Shown here: positions 1 through 5,299 of the stretch, piece by piece
Position numbering within the stretch: position 1 is the first letter of the stretch
Layout of the letters: each line of letters begins with the position of its first letter
DNA from: Thermodesulfobacteriota bacterium
GTDB lineage: Bacteria; Desulfobacterota; SM23-61
DNA length: 5,299 nucleotides
Reading direction: 5' to 3'
NCBI GenBank assembly: GCA_030018715.1
Contig: JASEHN010000243.1
Location: 1 to 5,299, forward strand
The notes under the pieces: generated by a model
Seen by the model: only the letters and a program-made list of their open reading frames with translations
Told to the model about the DNA's origin: nothing
The model's database searches: none
Position numbers and translations under genes: made by a program

Positions 1-5
1 TTACT

Positions 6-53
6 GCGATCCGGCTATGACGGGATCGCCGCCCCCTTCGGGCTCGGAATGAC
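6..53. repeat. Possible remnant of an intergenic palindromic repeat at the left edge
   Basis: GCGATCC at 6–12 and GGATCGC at 23–29 form a perfect 7-bp inverted repeat with a 10-nt loop. The stretch ends in CGGAATGAC (45–53). The same nine bases occur at 4435–4443 inside the palindromic element downstream of dut. This suggests the tail of a related dispersed repeat, but the window edge hides the rest and a 9-base match is weak evidence. No coding sequence is supported in 1–157, and rpsO, which often precedes pnp, is not in view. Confidence 0.3.
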
Positions 54-86
54 ATAAAGATGTTCATGGCCTTGGTAATTTTTTAA

Positions 87-140
87 AACAGCGGGCTATG
101 CCCGGTTGAAATAATCGCCACGGAAAAGGTTTTCCGGCGA
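87..140 (+). promoter_or_regulatory. Two tandem hairpins in the pnp leader
   Basis: The first hairpin pairs CGGGC (92–96) with GCCCG (100–104) around a TAT loop. It can be lengthened by AAC (87–89) with GTT (105–107) across a two-base bulge. The second pairs TCGC (115–118) with GCGA (137–140) and CGGAAAA (121–127) with TTTTCCG (130–136), with CA bulged and a very small loop. It ends 4 nt before the GAGAGGA ribosome binding site. In E. coli, pnp is autoregulated through a leader stem-loop cut by RNase III and then acted on by PNPase. Placement here is compatible with similar control, but this is inference. Confidence 0.45.
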
Positions 141-143
141 TAA

Positions 144-150
144 GAGAGGA
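144..150 (+). promoter_or_regulatory. Ribosome binding site of pnp
   Basis: GAGAGGA lies 7 nt before the ATG at 158. A second in-frame ATG at 167 would be 16 nt away, so the spacing selects 158 as the start. Confidence 0.8.
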
Positions 151-157
151 TAAGTTA

Positions 158-2374
158 ATGTCAATAATGGACGAGCGCCTCGAAGTTCGGTGCAACATCG
201 AGGGCAGGGATTTCGTAATCGAAACCGGCGCCGTGGCCAGACAGGCCGATGGAGCGGTGCTGGTCTCCTTTGGAGAGAGTCTGGTGCTGGTCACGGCCAC
301 GGCTTCCAAGACAATTCGGGAAGGAATTGATTTCTTCCCCCTAACGGTGGATTACCAAGAGATGGCCTACGCCGCCGGCAAGATTCCCGGGGGATTTTTT
401 AAAAGGGAGGGCCGTCCCAGCGAAAAAGAAATTCTCACTTCCCGGTTGATCGACCGGCCGTTGCGCCCCCTCTTTCCCAAGGGGTTTTTCAATGACGTGC
501 AGATCATCGCCACCGTGCTGTCGGTAGATCAACAGAATGATCCGGATGTTTTGGCGATCTGCGGCGCTTCCGCAGCCTTGGAGATTTCCGATATCCCCTT
601 TAAGGGTCCCATCGCCGCGGTGCGCGTAGGCAGGGCGAAAGGTAGGTGGATCTGTAATCCCACCCTGAGCCAGATCCAGGAAAGCGACGTCAACCTGGTC
701 GTTGCCGGAAGTCGAGAAGCGGTGGTCATGGTGGAGGGAGGAGGAAATGATCTCCCTGAGGATGAGCTATTGGAGGCCATCTTTTTCGCCCACCAATCCC
801 TTCAACCCATCCTGGGACTGCAGGAAGAATTAAAGCAGAAGCGCATCCAGCAAGAGAATGAGAAACGCAGAGCGGCCGGGGAACCAATGATCACGGCCCT
901 TGAGAAAAAACCGGTTCCGGAGCTTTCATTCGACCCGGTATTGGGACAGCCGGTGCTATTGGGCGAAGAGACGCTGCGGGAGAGGATTCGCGCTTCCGGC
1001 CAGGAAAATATCAGTCAGGCCTTTTCCATCGCCCGCAAAAAGACCCGTAACGAAGAGTTGGAGAAAGTGCGCCGGGAGACCTTGACCCCCCTGCTGCAAG
1101 AATTTCCGGAAAAAGCCCGGGAGATCAAAGAATATTACGAGGCCCTGGAGAAATTTGTCTCCCGCCAGCCCATCTTCCTTAATAATCGGCGCATCGATGG
1201 CCGGGCCCTGAATGAAGTCCGCCCCATCCACATTGAGATCGGCTGGCTTCCGCGCACCCACGGCTCCGCCAGGTTTACCCGGGGCGAAACACAGATTTCC
1301 GCGGTAGTCACCCTTGGTTCGGCCGATGACGAGCAGAGGATCGATGCCCTCACCGGAGATACTTTTAAATCCTTCATGCTGCATTATAACTTTCCCCCGT
1401 TCAGCGTCGGAGAGGTGCGCATGTTGCGCGGCCCCAGCCGCAGGGACATCGGCCACGGCGCCCTGGCCGAGCGGTCGATTAGCCGCATCCTGCCCCCGAA
1501 CAAAGGATTTCCTTATACCATCCGGATTGTTTCCGAAGTACTCGAATCCAACGGATCATCTTCCATGGCCACGGTCTGCGGAGCCTCGCTGGCCCTGATG
1601 GATGCCGGCGTTCCCATCAAAAGCCCGGTAGCCGGAATTGCCATGGGGTTGATCAAAGAAGGGGATAAGGTGGCCATCCTCACTGACATCATGGGCGACG
1701 AAGACCATCATGGCGATATGGATTTCAAGGTGGCCGGGACTAAAAAGGGCATTACCGGGTTCCAGATGGACATCAAGATTCCGGGAGTGACCAGGGAGAT
1801 TCTCCGCCAGGCCCTGGCCCAAGCGAAGGAAGGAAGGGAATTTATCCTGGGAAGAATGGAGCAGGCCCTCTCGACCCCGCGGGCCGAACTTTCCATCTAT
1901 GCGCCCCGGGTTCTCACCTTGAAAATCAACCCCGATAAAATCCGCGACGTGATCGGGCCGCAAGGCAAGATCATCCGGGGAATTCAGGATGAGATCGGAG
2001 TAAAGATTAATGTGGAGGATGACGGCCAGGTCCAGATATTCTCCTATGATTCAGAGGCTGCCACCAAGGCAGCGAAAACCATCCGGCAGTTGACCAAAGA
2101 AGCGGAGGTAGGAGAAATCTACCTGGGGCGAGTGTCTTCCATTGCCCGCAAGCAGGATGGAAAAGAGTTTGGGGCGTTCGTCGAGATATTTCCGGGAACT
2201 GACGGATTGGTCCATATCTCCCAGTTGGCCAAAGAGCGGGTAAAGAACGTCGAGGATGTGCTCAAAGAAGGGGACGAAGTTTTGGTCAAGGTCATCGGGA
2301 TCGATGAGCGGGGAAAGATCAAACTCAGCCGGAAGGAAGCCCTGGACTCTCCCCGGCCAGAAAAGAAAGAATAA
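158..2374 (+). CDS. pnp: Polyribonucleotide nucleotidyltransferase (PNPase), complete
   Basis: PNPase is a cytosolic trimeric 3'-to-5' exoribonuclease. It degrades RNA by phosphorolysis to nucleoside diphosphates and can also add tails in reverse; it often works with RNase E or an RNA helicase. The 738-residue product has the full family architecture: first RNase PH domain (about 8–215), helical linker (about 215–340), second RNase PH domain (about 345–575), KH domain (about 585–645) and S1 domain (about 650–725). Visible signatures include FFKREGRPSE at 80–89, the phosphate-site serines in SNGSSSMA (464–471), and D516 and D522 in the GDEDHHGDMD segment, which match the E. coli active-site aspartates. 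The KH loop reads IGPQGK (599–604). Against E. coli as I remember it, the linker is about 27 residues longer and the S1 domain has about six extra residues near 664–670. There is no frameshift. The next gene is 197 bp downstream. Confidence 0.98.
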   Translation: MSIMDERLEVRCNIEGRDFVIETGAVARQADGAVLVSFGESLVLVTATASKTIREGIDFFPLTVDYQEMAYAAGKIPGGFFKREGRPSEKEILTSRLIDRPLRPLFPKGFFNDVQIIATVLSVDQQNDPDVLAICGASAALEISDIPFKGPIAAVRVGRAKGRWICNPTLSQIQESDVNLVVAGSREAVVMVEGGGNDLPEDELLEAIFFAHQSLQPILGLQEELKQKRIQQENEKRRAAGEPMITALEKKPVPELSFDPVLGQPVLLGEETLRERIRASGQENISQAFSIARKKTRNEELEKVRRETLTPLLQEFPEKAREIKEYYEALEKFVSRQPIFLNNRRIDGRALNEVRPIHIEIGWLPRTHGSARFTRGETQISAVVTLGSADDEQRIDALTGDTFKSFMLHYNFPPFSVGEVRMLRGPSRRDIGHGALAERSISRILPPNKGFPYTIRIVSEVLESNGSSSMATVCGASLALMDAGVPIKSPVAGIAMGLIKEGDKVAILTDIMGDEDHHGDMDFKVAGTKKGITGFQMDIKIPGVTREILRQALAQAKEGREFILGRMEQALSTPRAELSIYAPRVLTLKINPDKIRDVIGPQGKIIRGIQDEIGVKINVEDDGQVQIFSYDSEAATKAAKTIRQLTKEAEVGEIYLGRVSSIARKQDGKEFGAFVEIFPGTDGLVHISQLAKERVKNVEDVLKEGDEVLVKVIGIDERGKIKLSRKEALDSPRPEKKE

Positions 2375-2400
2375 AAAAACATTGCAAAATGTTCAATGAG

Positions 2401-2451
2401 AAATTAGCAATGTAAAGTTCCCGTAACAAAGTCTTTTTTCTTTGCTAATTT
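2401..2451. repeat. AT-rich 10-bp inverted repeat after pnp
   Basis: AAATTAGCAA (2401–2410) and TTGCTAATTT (2442–2451) are perfect inverted copies separated by 31 nt. Inside, CAAAG (2427–2431) and CTTTG (2440–2444) could pair around a T-rich loop. A further 7-bp pair, ACATTGC (2379–2385) with GCAATGT (2407–2413), competes with the first. This may be a 3'-end structure of the pnp transcript. It is AT-rich and lacks a clean GC stem followed by a T-run, so it cannot be called an intrinsic terminator. Confidence 0.4.
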
Positions 2452-2459
2452 TCTGTGGA

Positions 2460-2486
2460 TTGCCGGCCAAAAAAGATTTTTATAAT
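2460..2486 (+). promoter_or_regulatory. Candidate sigma-70-type promoter for the M16–dut pair
   Basis: TATAAT at 2481–2486 is a perfect -10 consensus. TTGCCG at 2460–2465 matches 4 of 6 bases of the -35 consensus, but the spacer is only 15 bp, shorter than ideal. A start near 2493 would give a leader of about 80 nt containing the heptad hairpin. The AT-rich background makes a chance match possible. Confidence 0.35.
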
Positions 2487-2506
2487 TTCCTAAACAAGAA
2501 AAAACA

Positions 2507-2562
2507 GCAATCAACTTTCAGCTTTCAGCAGTCAGCTAATTGCTGATTGCTGAAAGCTTTTA
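2507..2562 (+). repeat. Heptanucleotide array (8 units) forming a 17-bp hairpin before the M16 gene
   Basis: The 56 bases split into eight 7-mers, seven of which begin GC. Early units resemble GCTTTCA and late units resemble GCTGATT or GCTGAAA, roughly the reverse complement shifted in phase. The halves therefore pair: 2520–2536 with 2542–2558 makes a 17-bp stem (16 Watson-Crick pairs and one G·U) around the loop TAATT. The stem is followed by TTTT (2558–2561), and the ATG lies 13 nt after the stem. It could terminate or attenuate transcription, protect an RNA end, or limit translation of the M16 gene; sequence alone does not decide. Similar heptad arrays are known as dispersed intergenic repeats in some bacteria, notably cyanobacteria. 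Confidence 0.8.
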
Positions 2563-2571
2563 TCAAAAATC

Positions 2572-3828
2572 ATGATCCAAAAAACTACGCTTAAAAACGG
2601 AATTCAGGTTATCACCGAGGAAATTCCCTACGTCCATTCGGTCTCGGTGGGGATTTGGGTCGAGACCGGCTCTCGCGACGAACTGAGCGAGGAGAACGGC
2701 ATTGCCCATTTCATTGAACATATGCTCTTCAAAGGCACCAGGCGTCGTTCGGCCCGGCAGATTGCCAAGGAAATCGATGCGGTCGGAGGAGTCCTGAATG
2801 CCTTTACCAGCAAAGAATTTTCCAGCATTTACGCCAAGGTTTTGGCCGAACACCTTCCCGTCGCCCTGGACCTTTTGTTTGACCTTTACTTGAATTCGCT
2901 GTTCGCTCCCGGGGAACTGGAGAAGGAGCGGCAGGTCATCGTCCAGGAAATCAGCATGGTCGAGGATACTCCGGACGAATACATTCATGACCTTTTCAGC
3001 CAGTCCTTCTGGCCCCGGCATTCCCTGGGTCTGCCCATCCTTGGCCGGCTGGAGACCATTTCCCGGATGGACCGCAGGAAGCTCAGGGATTTTTTTATCC
3101 AGCACTACATCGACGTGCCGCCCATTATCGTGGCCGCCGGAAAATTAAAGCACGAAGACTTGCTCCGGCCGGTGCGCCAGGCCCTGGGAAAAATCCGGCC
3201 CAGGCCCAAGGAAAGAAAAGAATGCCCTCCCCGCCCCCATACCCATATTCAGGTGAAAAATAAGAAACTCGAACAGGTCCATCTCCTGCTGGGAACGCCG
3301 GGTCTGCCGGTAGGCCATCCCCAGCGTTACGGTTTTTCTGTTTTGAACACAATCTTGGGGGGAGGGATGAGTTCCAGGTTATTCCAGGAAGTACGGGAAA
3401 AAAGAGGCTTGGCTTATTCAGTTTACTCTTTCGTCGCTTCTTTCCTGGATAGCGGCATGTTAGGGGTCTATGTGGGCACCGGGGATAATACCCTAAAGCG
3501 GGTGATCCAGATCATTCTGAAGGAGATGAAGAATTTGACCGGAGATTCTATCCGGCCCAAAGAACTGCGTTCGGCCAAAGAACAGCTAAAGGGAAATCTT
3601 CTTTTAAGCCTGGAAAGCACGGACAGCCGTATGAGCCGTCTGGCCAAGAGCGAAATATATTTCCGGCGATTCATCAGCGCCGAGGAGATTATCGAAGGTA
3701 TTGAAAAGGTTTCGGCTAAGGAGATCAGCGCCCTGGCCCAGCAGTTTTTTCAACCGGATTCTATTTCCCTCACTGTCCTGGGACCGGTCACCGAGAAAGC
3801 CTTCCCCAAAAATCTTTTAGCAGCATGA
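2572..3828 (+). CDS. M16B family zinc peptidase (mitochondrial-processing-peptidase-like)
   Basis: The 418-residue product is a single-unit M16 (pitrilysin-clan) metallopeptidase of the size and two-domain layout of mitochondrial processing peptidase subunits and Bacillus YmxG/MlpA. The inverted zinc motif HFIEH is at 46–50: H46 and H50 are metal ligands and E49 is the catalytic base. E126, in VQEISMVED, sits 77 residues after E49, the expected place for the third ligand. The C-terminal domain has the glycine-rich GGGMSSRLF (263–271), followed by R278 and Y282 of the REKRGLAY segment, which in this family help bind substrate. All catalytic residues are present, so it should be active, probably as a dimer. 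No signal peptide is seen, so a cytosolic location is likely. The physiological substrate is unknown. The start is fixed by a TGA in frame at 2551 and by the typical N-terminus TTLKNGIQVITE. There is no clear Shine-Dalgarno sequence; the only purine patch is in the hairpin arm. The stop overlaps the dut start. Confidence 0.95.
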   Translation: MIQKTTLKNGIQVITEEIPYVHSVSVGIWVETGSRDELSEENGIAHFIEHMLFKGTRRRSARQIAKEIDAVGGVLNAFTSKEFSSIYAKVLAEHLPVALDLLFDLYLNSLFAPGELEKERQVIVQEISMVEDTPDEYIHDLFSQSFWPRHSLGLPILGRLETISRMDRRKLRDFFIQHYIDVPPIIVAAGKLKHEDLLRPVRQALGKIRPRPKERKECPPRPHTHIQVKNKKLEQVHLLLGTPGLPVGHPQRYGFSVLNTILGGGMSSRLFQEVREKRGLAYSVYSFVASFLDSGMLGVYVGTGDNTLKRVIQIILKEMKNLTGDSIRPKELRSAKEQLKGNLLLSLESTDSRMSRLAKSEIYFRRFISAEEIIEGIEKVSAKEISALAQQFFQPDSISLTVLGPVTEKAFPKNLLAA

Positions 3829-4283
3829 AAAAAGAAATAGTCAGGGTAAAGGTAAAACGAGTGCAGCAGAATCAGGAATGGGAAATCCCTCTTCCGCGAT
3901 ACATGACTGCCCATTCCGCAGGAATGGATCTTTCTGCCGCCCTGGATGGGGAAGTAATCCTTAAGCCCGGAGAACGTAAGCTGATCCCGACAGGCATAGC
4001 GCTCTCTATTCCTGATGGTTACGAAGGACAGGTTCGCCCCCGCAGCGGATTAGCCTTAAAGAACGGAGTTACCCTGGTGAATACACCCGGGACCATCGAT
4101 GCTGATTACCGGGGAGAAGTGGGCGTGCTGCTGATTAACCTGGGCCAACAACCATTCACGGTCAAGCGGGGAGAGCGAATTGCTCAACTGGTCATCGCTC
4201 CGGTATGCCGGGCAGATTTAGAGTGGACGGATAACCTGGATGAGACCCCCAGAAATGATGGAGGTTTCGGACATACCGGCTAA
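3825..4283 (+). CDS. dut: Deoxyuridine 5'-triphosphate nucleotidohydrolase (dUTPase)
   Basis: dUTPase hydrolyses dUTP to dUMP and pyrophosphate, keeping uracil out of DNA and supplying dUMP for thymidylate synthesis. It is a cytosolic homotrimer whose active sites use motifs from all three subunits. The 152-residue protein has all five trimeric-family motifs: AGMDL (32–36), PRSGLA (72–77), GTIDADYRGEV (89–99) with the catalytic aspartate at D92, RGERIAQLVIAP (115–126), and the flexible C-terminal arm RNDGGFGHTG (143–152) that closes over the substrate with F148. The arm has N144 where glycine is most common and H150 where serine or threonine is common; it is otherwise intact. The ATG overlaps the TGA of the M16 gene (ATGA) and no good Shine-Dalgarno is seen, which suggests translational coupling to that gene. 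No terminator is evident after the stop. Confidence 0.97.
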   Translation: MKKEIVRVKVKRVQQNQEWEIPLPRYMTAHSAGMDLSAALDGEVILKPGERKLIPTGIALSIPDGYEGQVRPRSGLALKNGVTLVNTPGTIDADYRGEVGVLLINLGQQPFTVKRGERIAQLVIAPVCRADLEWTDNLDETPRNDGGFGHTG

Positions 4284-4298
4284 GGTAAATTATAAGCA

Positions 4299-4319
4299 CG
4301 AAATCCGAAACTCGAAACA
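4299..4319. repeat. Short heptanucleotide array after dut (3 units)
   Basis: Three consecutive 7-mers of the form CGAAAYN start at 4299, 4306 and 4313 (variable ends TC, CT and CA). The period equals that of the array before the M16 gene, but the unit is different. Three units are few, so chance or decay from a longer array is possible. Confidence 0.45.
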
Positions 4320-4336
4320 AATACAGAAAGAATGAT

Positions 4337-4342
4337 TATAAT
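4337..4342 (+). promoter_or_regulatory. Candidate -10 box upstream of the HExxH gene
   Basis: TATAAT matches the -10 consensus exactly. No convincing -35 box is at 16–18 bp; TCGAAA at 4312–4317 is a poor match with a 19-bp spacer. If used, the transcript would begin at the left end of the 135-bp palindromic element and carry it as a leader. Confidence 0.25.
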
Positions 4343-4345
4343 TAT

Positions 4346-4480
4346 TGATGGCCTCGCAAAAAGTCGTCACTCCGGTGAAAACCGGAGTCCAGGGTATTTA
4401 TAAGCATTTGAAAATACTGGATTCCGGCTTCCGCCGGAATGACGGAAAAGGGCATTTTCAGACTTTTTACGAGTTCATCA
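4346..4480. repeat. 135-bp nested palindromic element (BIME- or MITE-like)
   Basis: The ends (4346–4365 and 4461–4480) are 20-bp inverted repeats matching at 17 positions, built on CTCG, one variable base, and AAAAAGTC. Inside are two inverted copies of a 27-nt module (4366–4392 on +, 4417–4443 on –) made of GTC, an 8-bp stem with a 4-nt loop, and CCAG. The left stem is ACTCCGGT/ACCGGAGT with loop GAAA; the right, read on –, is ATTCCGGC/GCCGGAAT with loop GGAA. TGAAAAT (4409–4415) and ATTTTCA (4454–4460) form a further inverted pair. No ORF or transposase is inside and no clean target duplication flanks it. It fits a dispersed non-autonomous repeat of REP/BIME or MITE type; that it occurs elsewhere in the genome is inferred. 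Confidence 0.85.
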
Positions 4481-4504
4481 AATTTAGGATTTAATTTATT
4501 ATTT

Positions 4505-5092
4505 ATGGCTCAATCCATCTTCTTCGACAAAAGACAGCGCTTTTTAGTGGGAGAAACCCTTAAGATTGCCGAAACCCTGGCCGGAGATTATTTTCGGATC
4601 AATCTGGAAGATATTGAGCGGTTTCCGTATGATTTACAGACCCTGGCCAACCTGAAAAGCCGGGAAAAGACAAGGAGAGCATTAGCCCAGGTGTGTAAAT
4701 ACGAATACCATAAAAAAGAACCCTTATGGAAATTCGGCATAAACGAATTCTACAGAATTTGTCTGCAGGACGATAAAATCTTGGGTGCTGCCCGGGCAGA
4801 GACTTCCTCGTTATCATTGCTAAAACCCTTGCTCCTTTATGTCGTAACCCATGAACTCGTCCATGTCGTCCGGTTCAGCCAGGATCCCCAAAGATTCTAC
4901 TTAGAGCCCGAAGAGAAAAAGGTGGAAGAGAAAGATGTCCACCGGATGACCTATCAGATTTTGAAGTCATTTTCAGACCCTCATGTGAGAGTGTTGCTGG
5001 AAAGGTACAGGCCATGGTGGGAGGATTTAGAGGGACAAGCTCCAGAAGGGCTGCCCTTGACAAATCCTGCCGGCATGCCTAATTTTTTATAA
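4505..5092 (+). CDS. Uncharacterised protein with HExxH metalloprotease motif
   Basis: I do not recognise the family. The 195-residue product has HELVH at 116–120 in the hydrophobic setting LLYVVTHELVHVVRF, the usual form of a zinc-protease helix with H116 and H120 as ligands and E117 as catalytic base. An acidic helix follows (VEEKDVHRMTYQIL, 140–153). It resembles the segment giving the third ligand in gluzincin-type minimal proteases such as the ImmA/IrrE group, making E141, E142 or D144 candidates. No signal peptide or membrane segment is seen, so it is probably cytosolic. The N-terminal 100 residues are charged and match nothing I know; the tail after 170 (WWEDLEG, then proline-rich) looks flexible. 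The ATG at 4505 was chosen because the in-frame ATG at 4439 lies inside the palindromic element. AGGA at 4486–4489 is 15 nt upstream, far for a Shine-Dalgarno. An FmdB-type gene follows after 29 bp. Protease activity is inferred from the motif only. Confidence 0.75.
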   Translation: MAQSIFFDKRQRFLVGETLKIAETLAGDYFRINLEDIERFPYDLQTLANLKSREKTRRALAQVCKYEYHKKEPLWKFGINEFYRICLQDDKILGAARAETSSLSLLKPLLLYVVTHELVHVVRFSQDPQRFYLEPEEKKVEEKDVHRMTYQILKSFSDPHVRVLLERYRPWWEDLEGQAPEGLPLTNPAGMPNFL

Positions 5093-5108
5093 GTCGTTGT
5101 AAAAGAGC

Positions 5109-5114
5109 GGAGGT
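5109..5114 (+). promoter_or_regulatory. Ribosome binding site of the FmdB-type gene
   Basis: GGAGGT is a near-perfect Shine-Dalgarno sequence 7 nt before the ATG at 5122. It is the strongest such site in the window and fixes the start of a gene cut by the window edge. Confidence 0.8.
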
Positions 5115-5121
5115 AGTAAGA

Positions 5122-5299
5122 ATGCCAATTTACGAATACAGATGCCATAAATGCGGGAAAACAACGGAAATCGTGCAAAAATTCTCGGATCAGCCCATGA
5201 GTCGCTGCCCTTCCTGTTCAGGAAAAGTTTCCAAGATTATCTCCAATTGCAGCTTTCAGCTTAAAGGGAGCGGCTGGTACGTGACCGATTATAAAAAGA
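5122..5299 (+). CDS. FmdB family zinc-ribbon protein, 3' end outside window
   Basis: The first 59 residues are visible and the frame is open to the window end. The protein begins MPIYEYRCHKCG and has cysteine pairs C8/C11 and C29/C32, a four-cysteine zinc ribbon, followed by the conserved LKGSGWYVTDY segment (47–57). This is the FmdB/CxxC_CXXC_SSSS regulatory-protein family, named after a putative regulator of formamidase in Methylophilus. Members are usually about 70–110 residues, and their function is mostly unknown. The 29-bp gap from the HExxH gene and the lack of any terminator between them suggest co-transcription. The missing part is probably a short low-complexity tail. Confidence 0.92.
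   Translation, partial: MPIYEYRCHKCGKTTEIVQKFSDQPMSRCPSCSGKVSKIISNCSFQLKGSGWYVTDYKK

Noticed and set aside
73..101. Promoter for pnp (TTGGTA with CTATGC)
   Set aside because: The -10 match is poor and overlaps the first hairpin; pnp is often transcribed from further upstream, outside this window.
956..1456. A 166-codon open frame on the – strand inside pnp
   Set aside because: It lies wholly within the well-conserved pnp coding frame, resembles no known protein and is a shadow of the GC-rich coding sequence.
2427..2444. Intrinsic terminator of pnp (CAAAG/CTTTG with T-rich loop)
   Set aside because: The T-run is in the loop rather than after the stem, and a 5-bp AT-rich stem is too weak.
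2507..2562. CRISPR array or direct-repeat attachment site
   Set aside because: Units are only 7 bp with no spacers, and no cas or integrase gene is present.
2563..3105. A 180-codon open frame on the – strand over the M16 gene
   Set aside because: It is antisense to the conserved zinc-motif region of the M16 peptidase and has no recognisable domain.
4346..4480. Insertion sequence or small RNA gene
   Set aside because: It is too short for a transposase and contains no ORF of its own; the symmetry fits a repeat element better than a specific ncRNA, although transcription cannot be excluded.
4439..5092. HExxH gene started at 4439
   Set aside because: The first 22 codons are made of the palindromic element and AT-rich spacer; the ATG at 4505 excludes them and gives a plausible N-terminus.

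Overview
The window looks like a core-genome segment of a bacterium, most likely a Desulfobacterota (former Deltaproteobacteria) member. This is inferred from the order pnp – M16 processing-peptidase-like gene – dut, from protein features typical of that group, and from repeat-rich spacers. No marker gene is present that would fix a family or genus. All five genes lie on the + strand.

Layout: bases 1–157 hold no gene. They contain a repeat-like stretch at the left edge and two hairpins just before the pnp ribosome binding site. Complete pnp (158–2374) encodes polynucleotide phosphorylase. A 197-bp spacer follows, with an AT-rich inverted repeat, a candidate promoter, and an eight-unit heptanucleotide array that folds into a 17-bp hairpin next to the following start codon. 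The M16 peptidase gene (2572–3828) and dut (3825–4283) overlap by ATGA. A 221-bp spacer (4284–4504) holds a second, shorter heptad array, a candidate -10 box and a 135-bp nested palindromic repeat element. A 195-codon gene of unrecognised family with an HExxH zinc-protease motif (4505–5092) is followed 29 bp later by an FmdB-type zinc-ribbon gene (5122–end), which is cut by the window edge.

The first three genes are housekeeping: RNA turnover, protein processing and dUTP removal. Their grouping is a conserved neighbourhood rather than one pathway. The last two genes are probably co-transcribed and both encode small putative zinc-binding cytosolic proteins.

The most interesting material is in the spacers. 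The 135-bp element carries two inverted copies of a hairpin module that differ only by paired, structure-preserving substitutions. The M16 gene has no clear Shine-Dalgarno sequence outside a strong hairpin. No defence system, CRISPR array, rRNA, tRNA or insertion sequence was seen.
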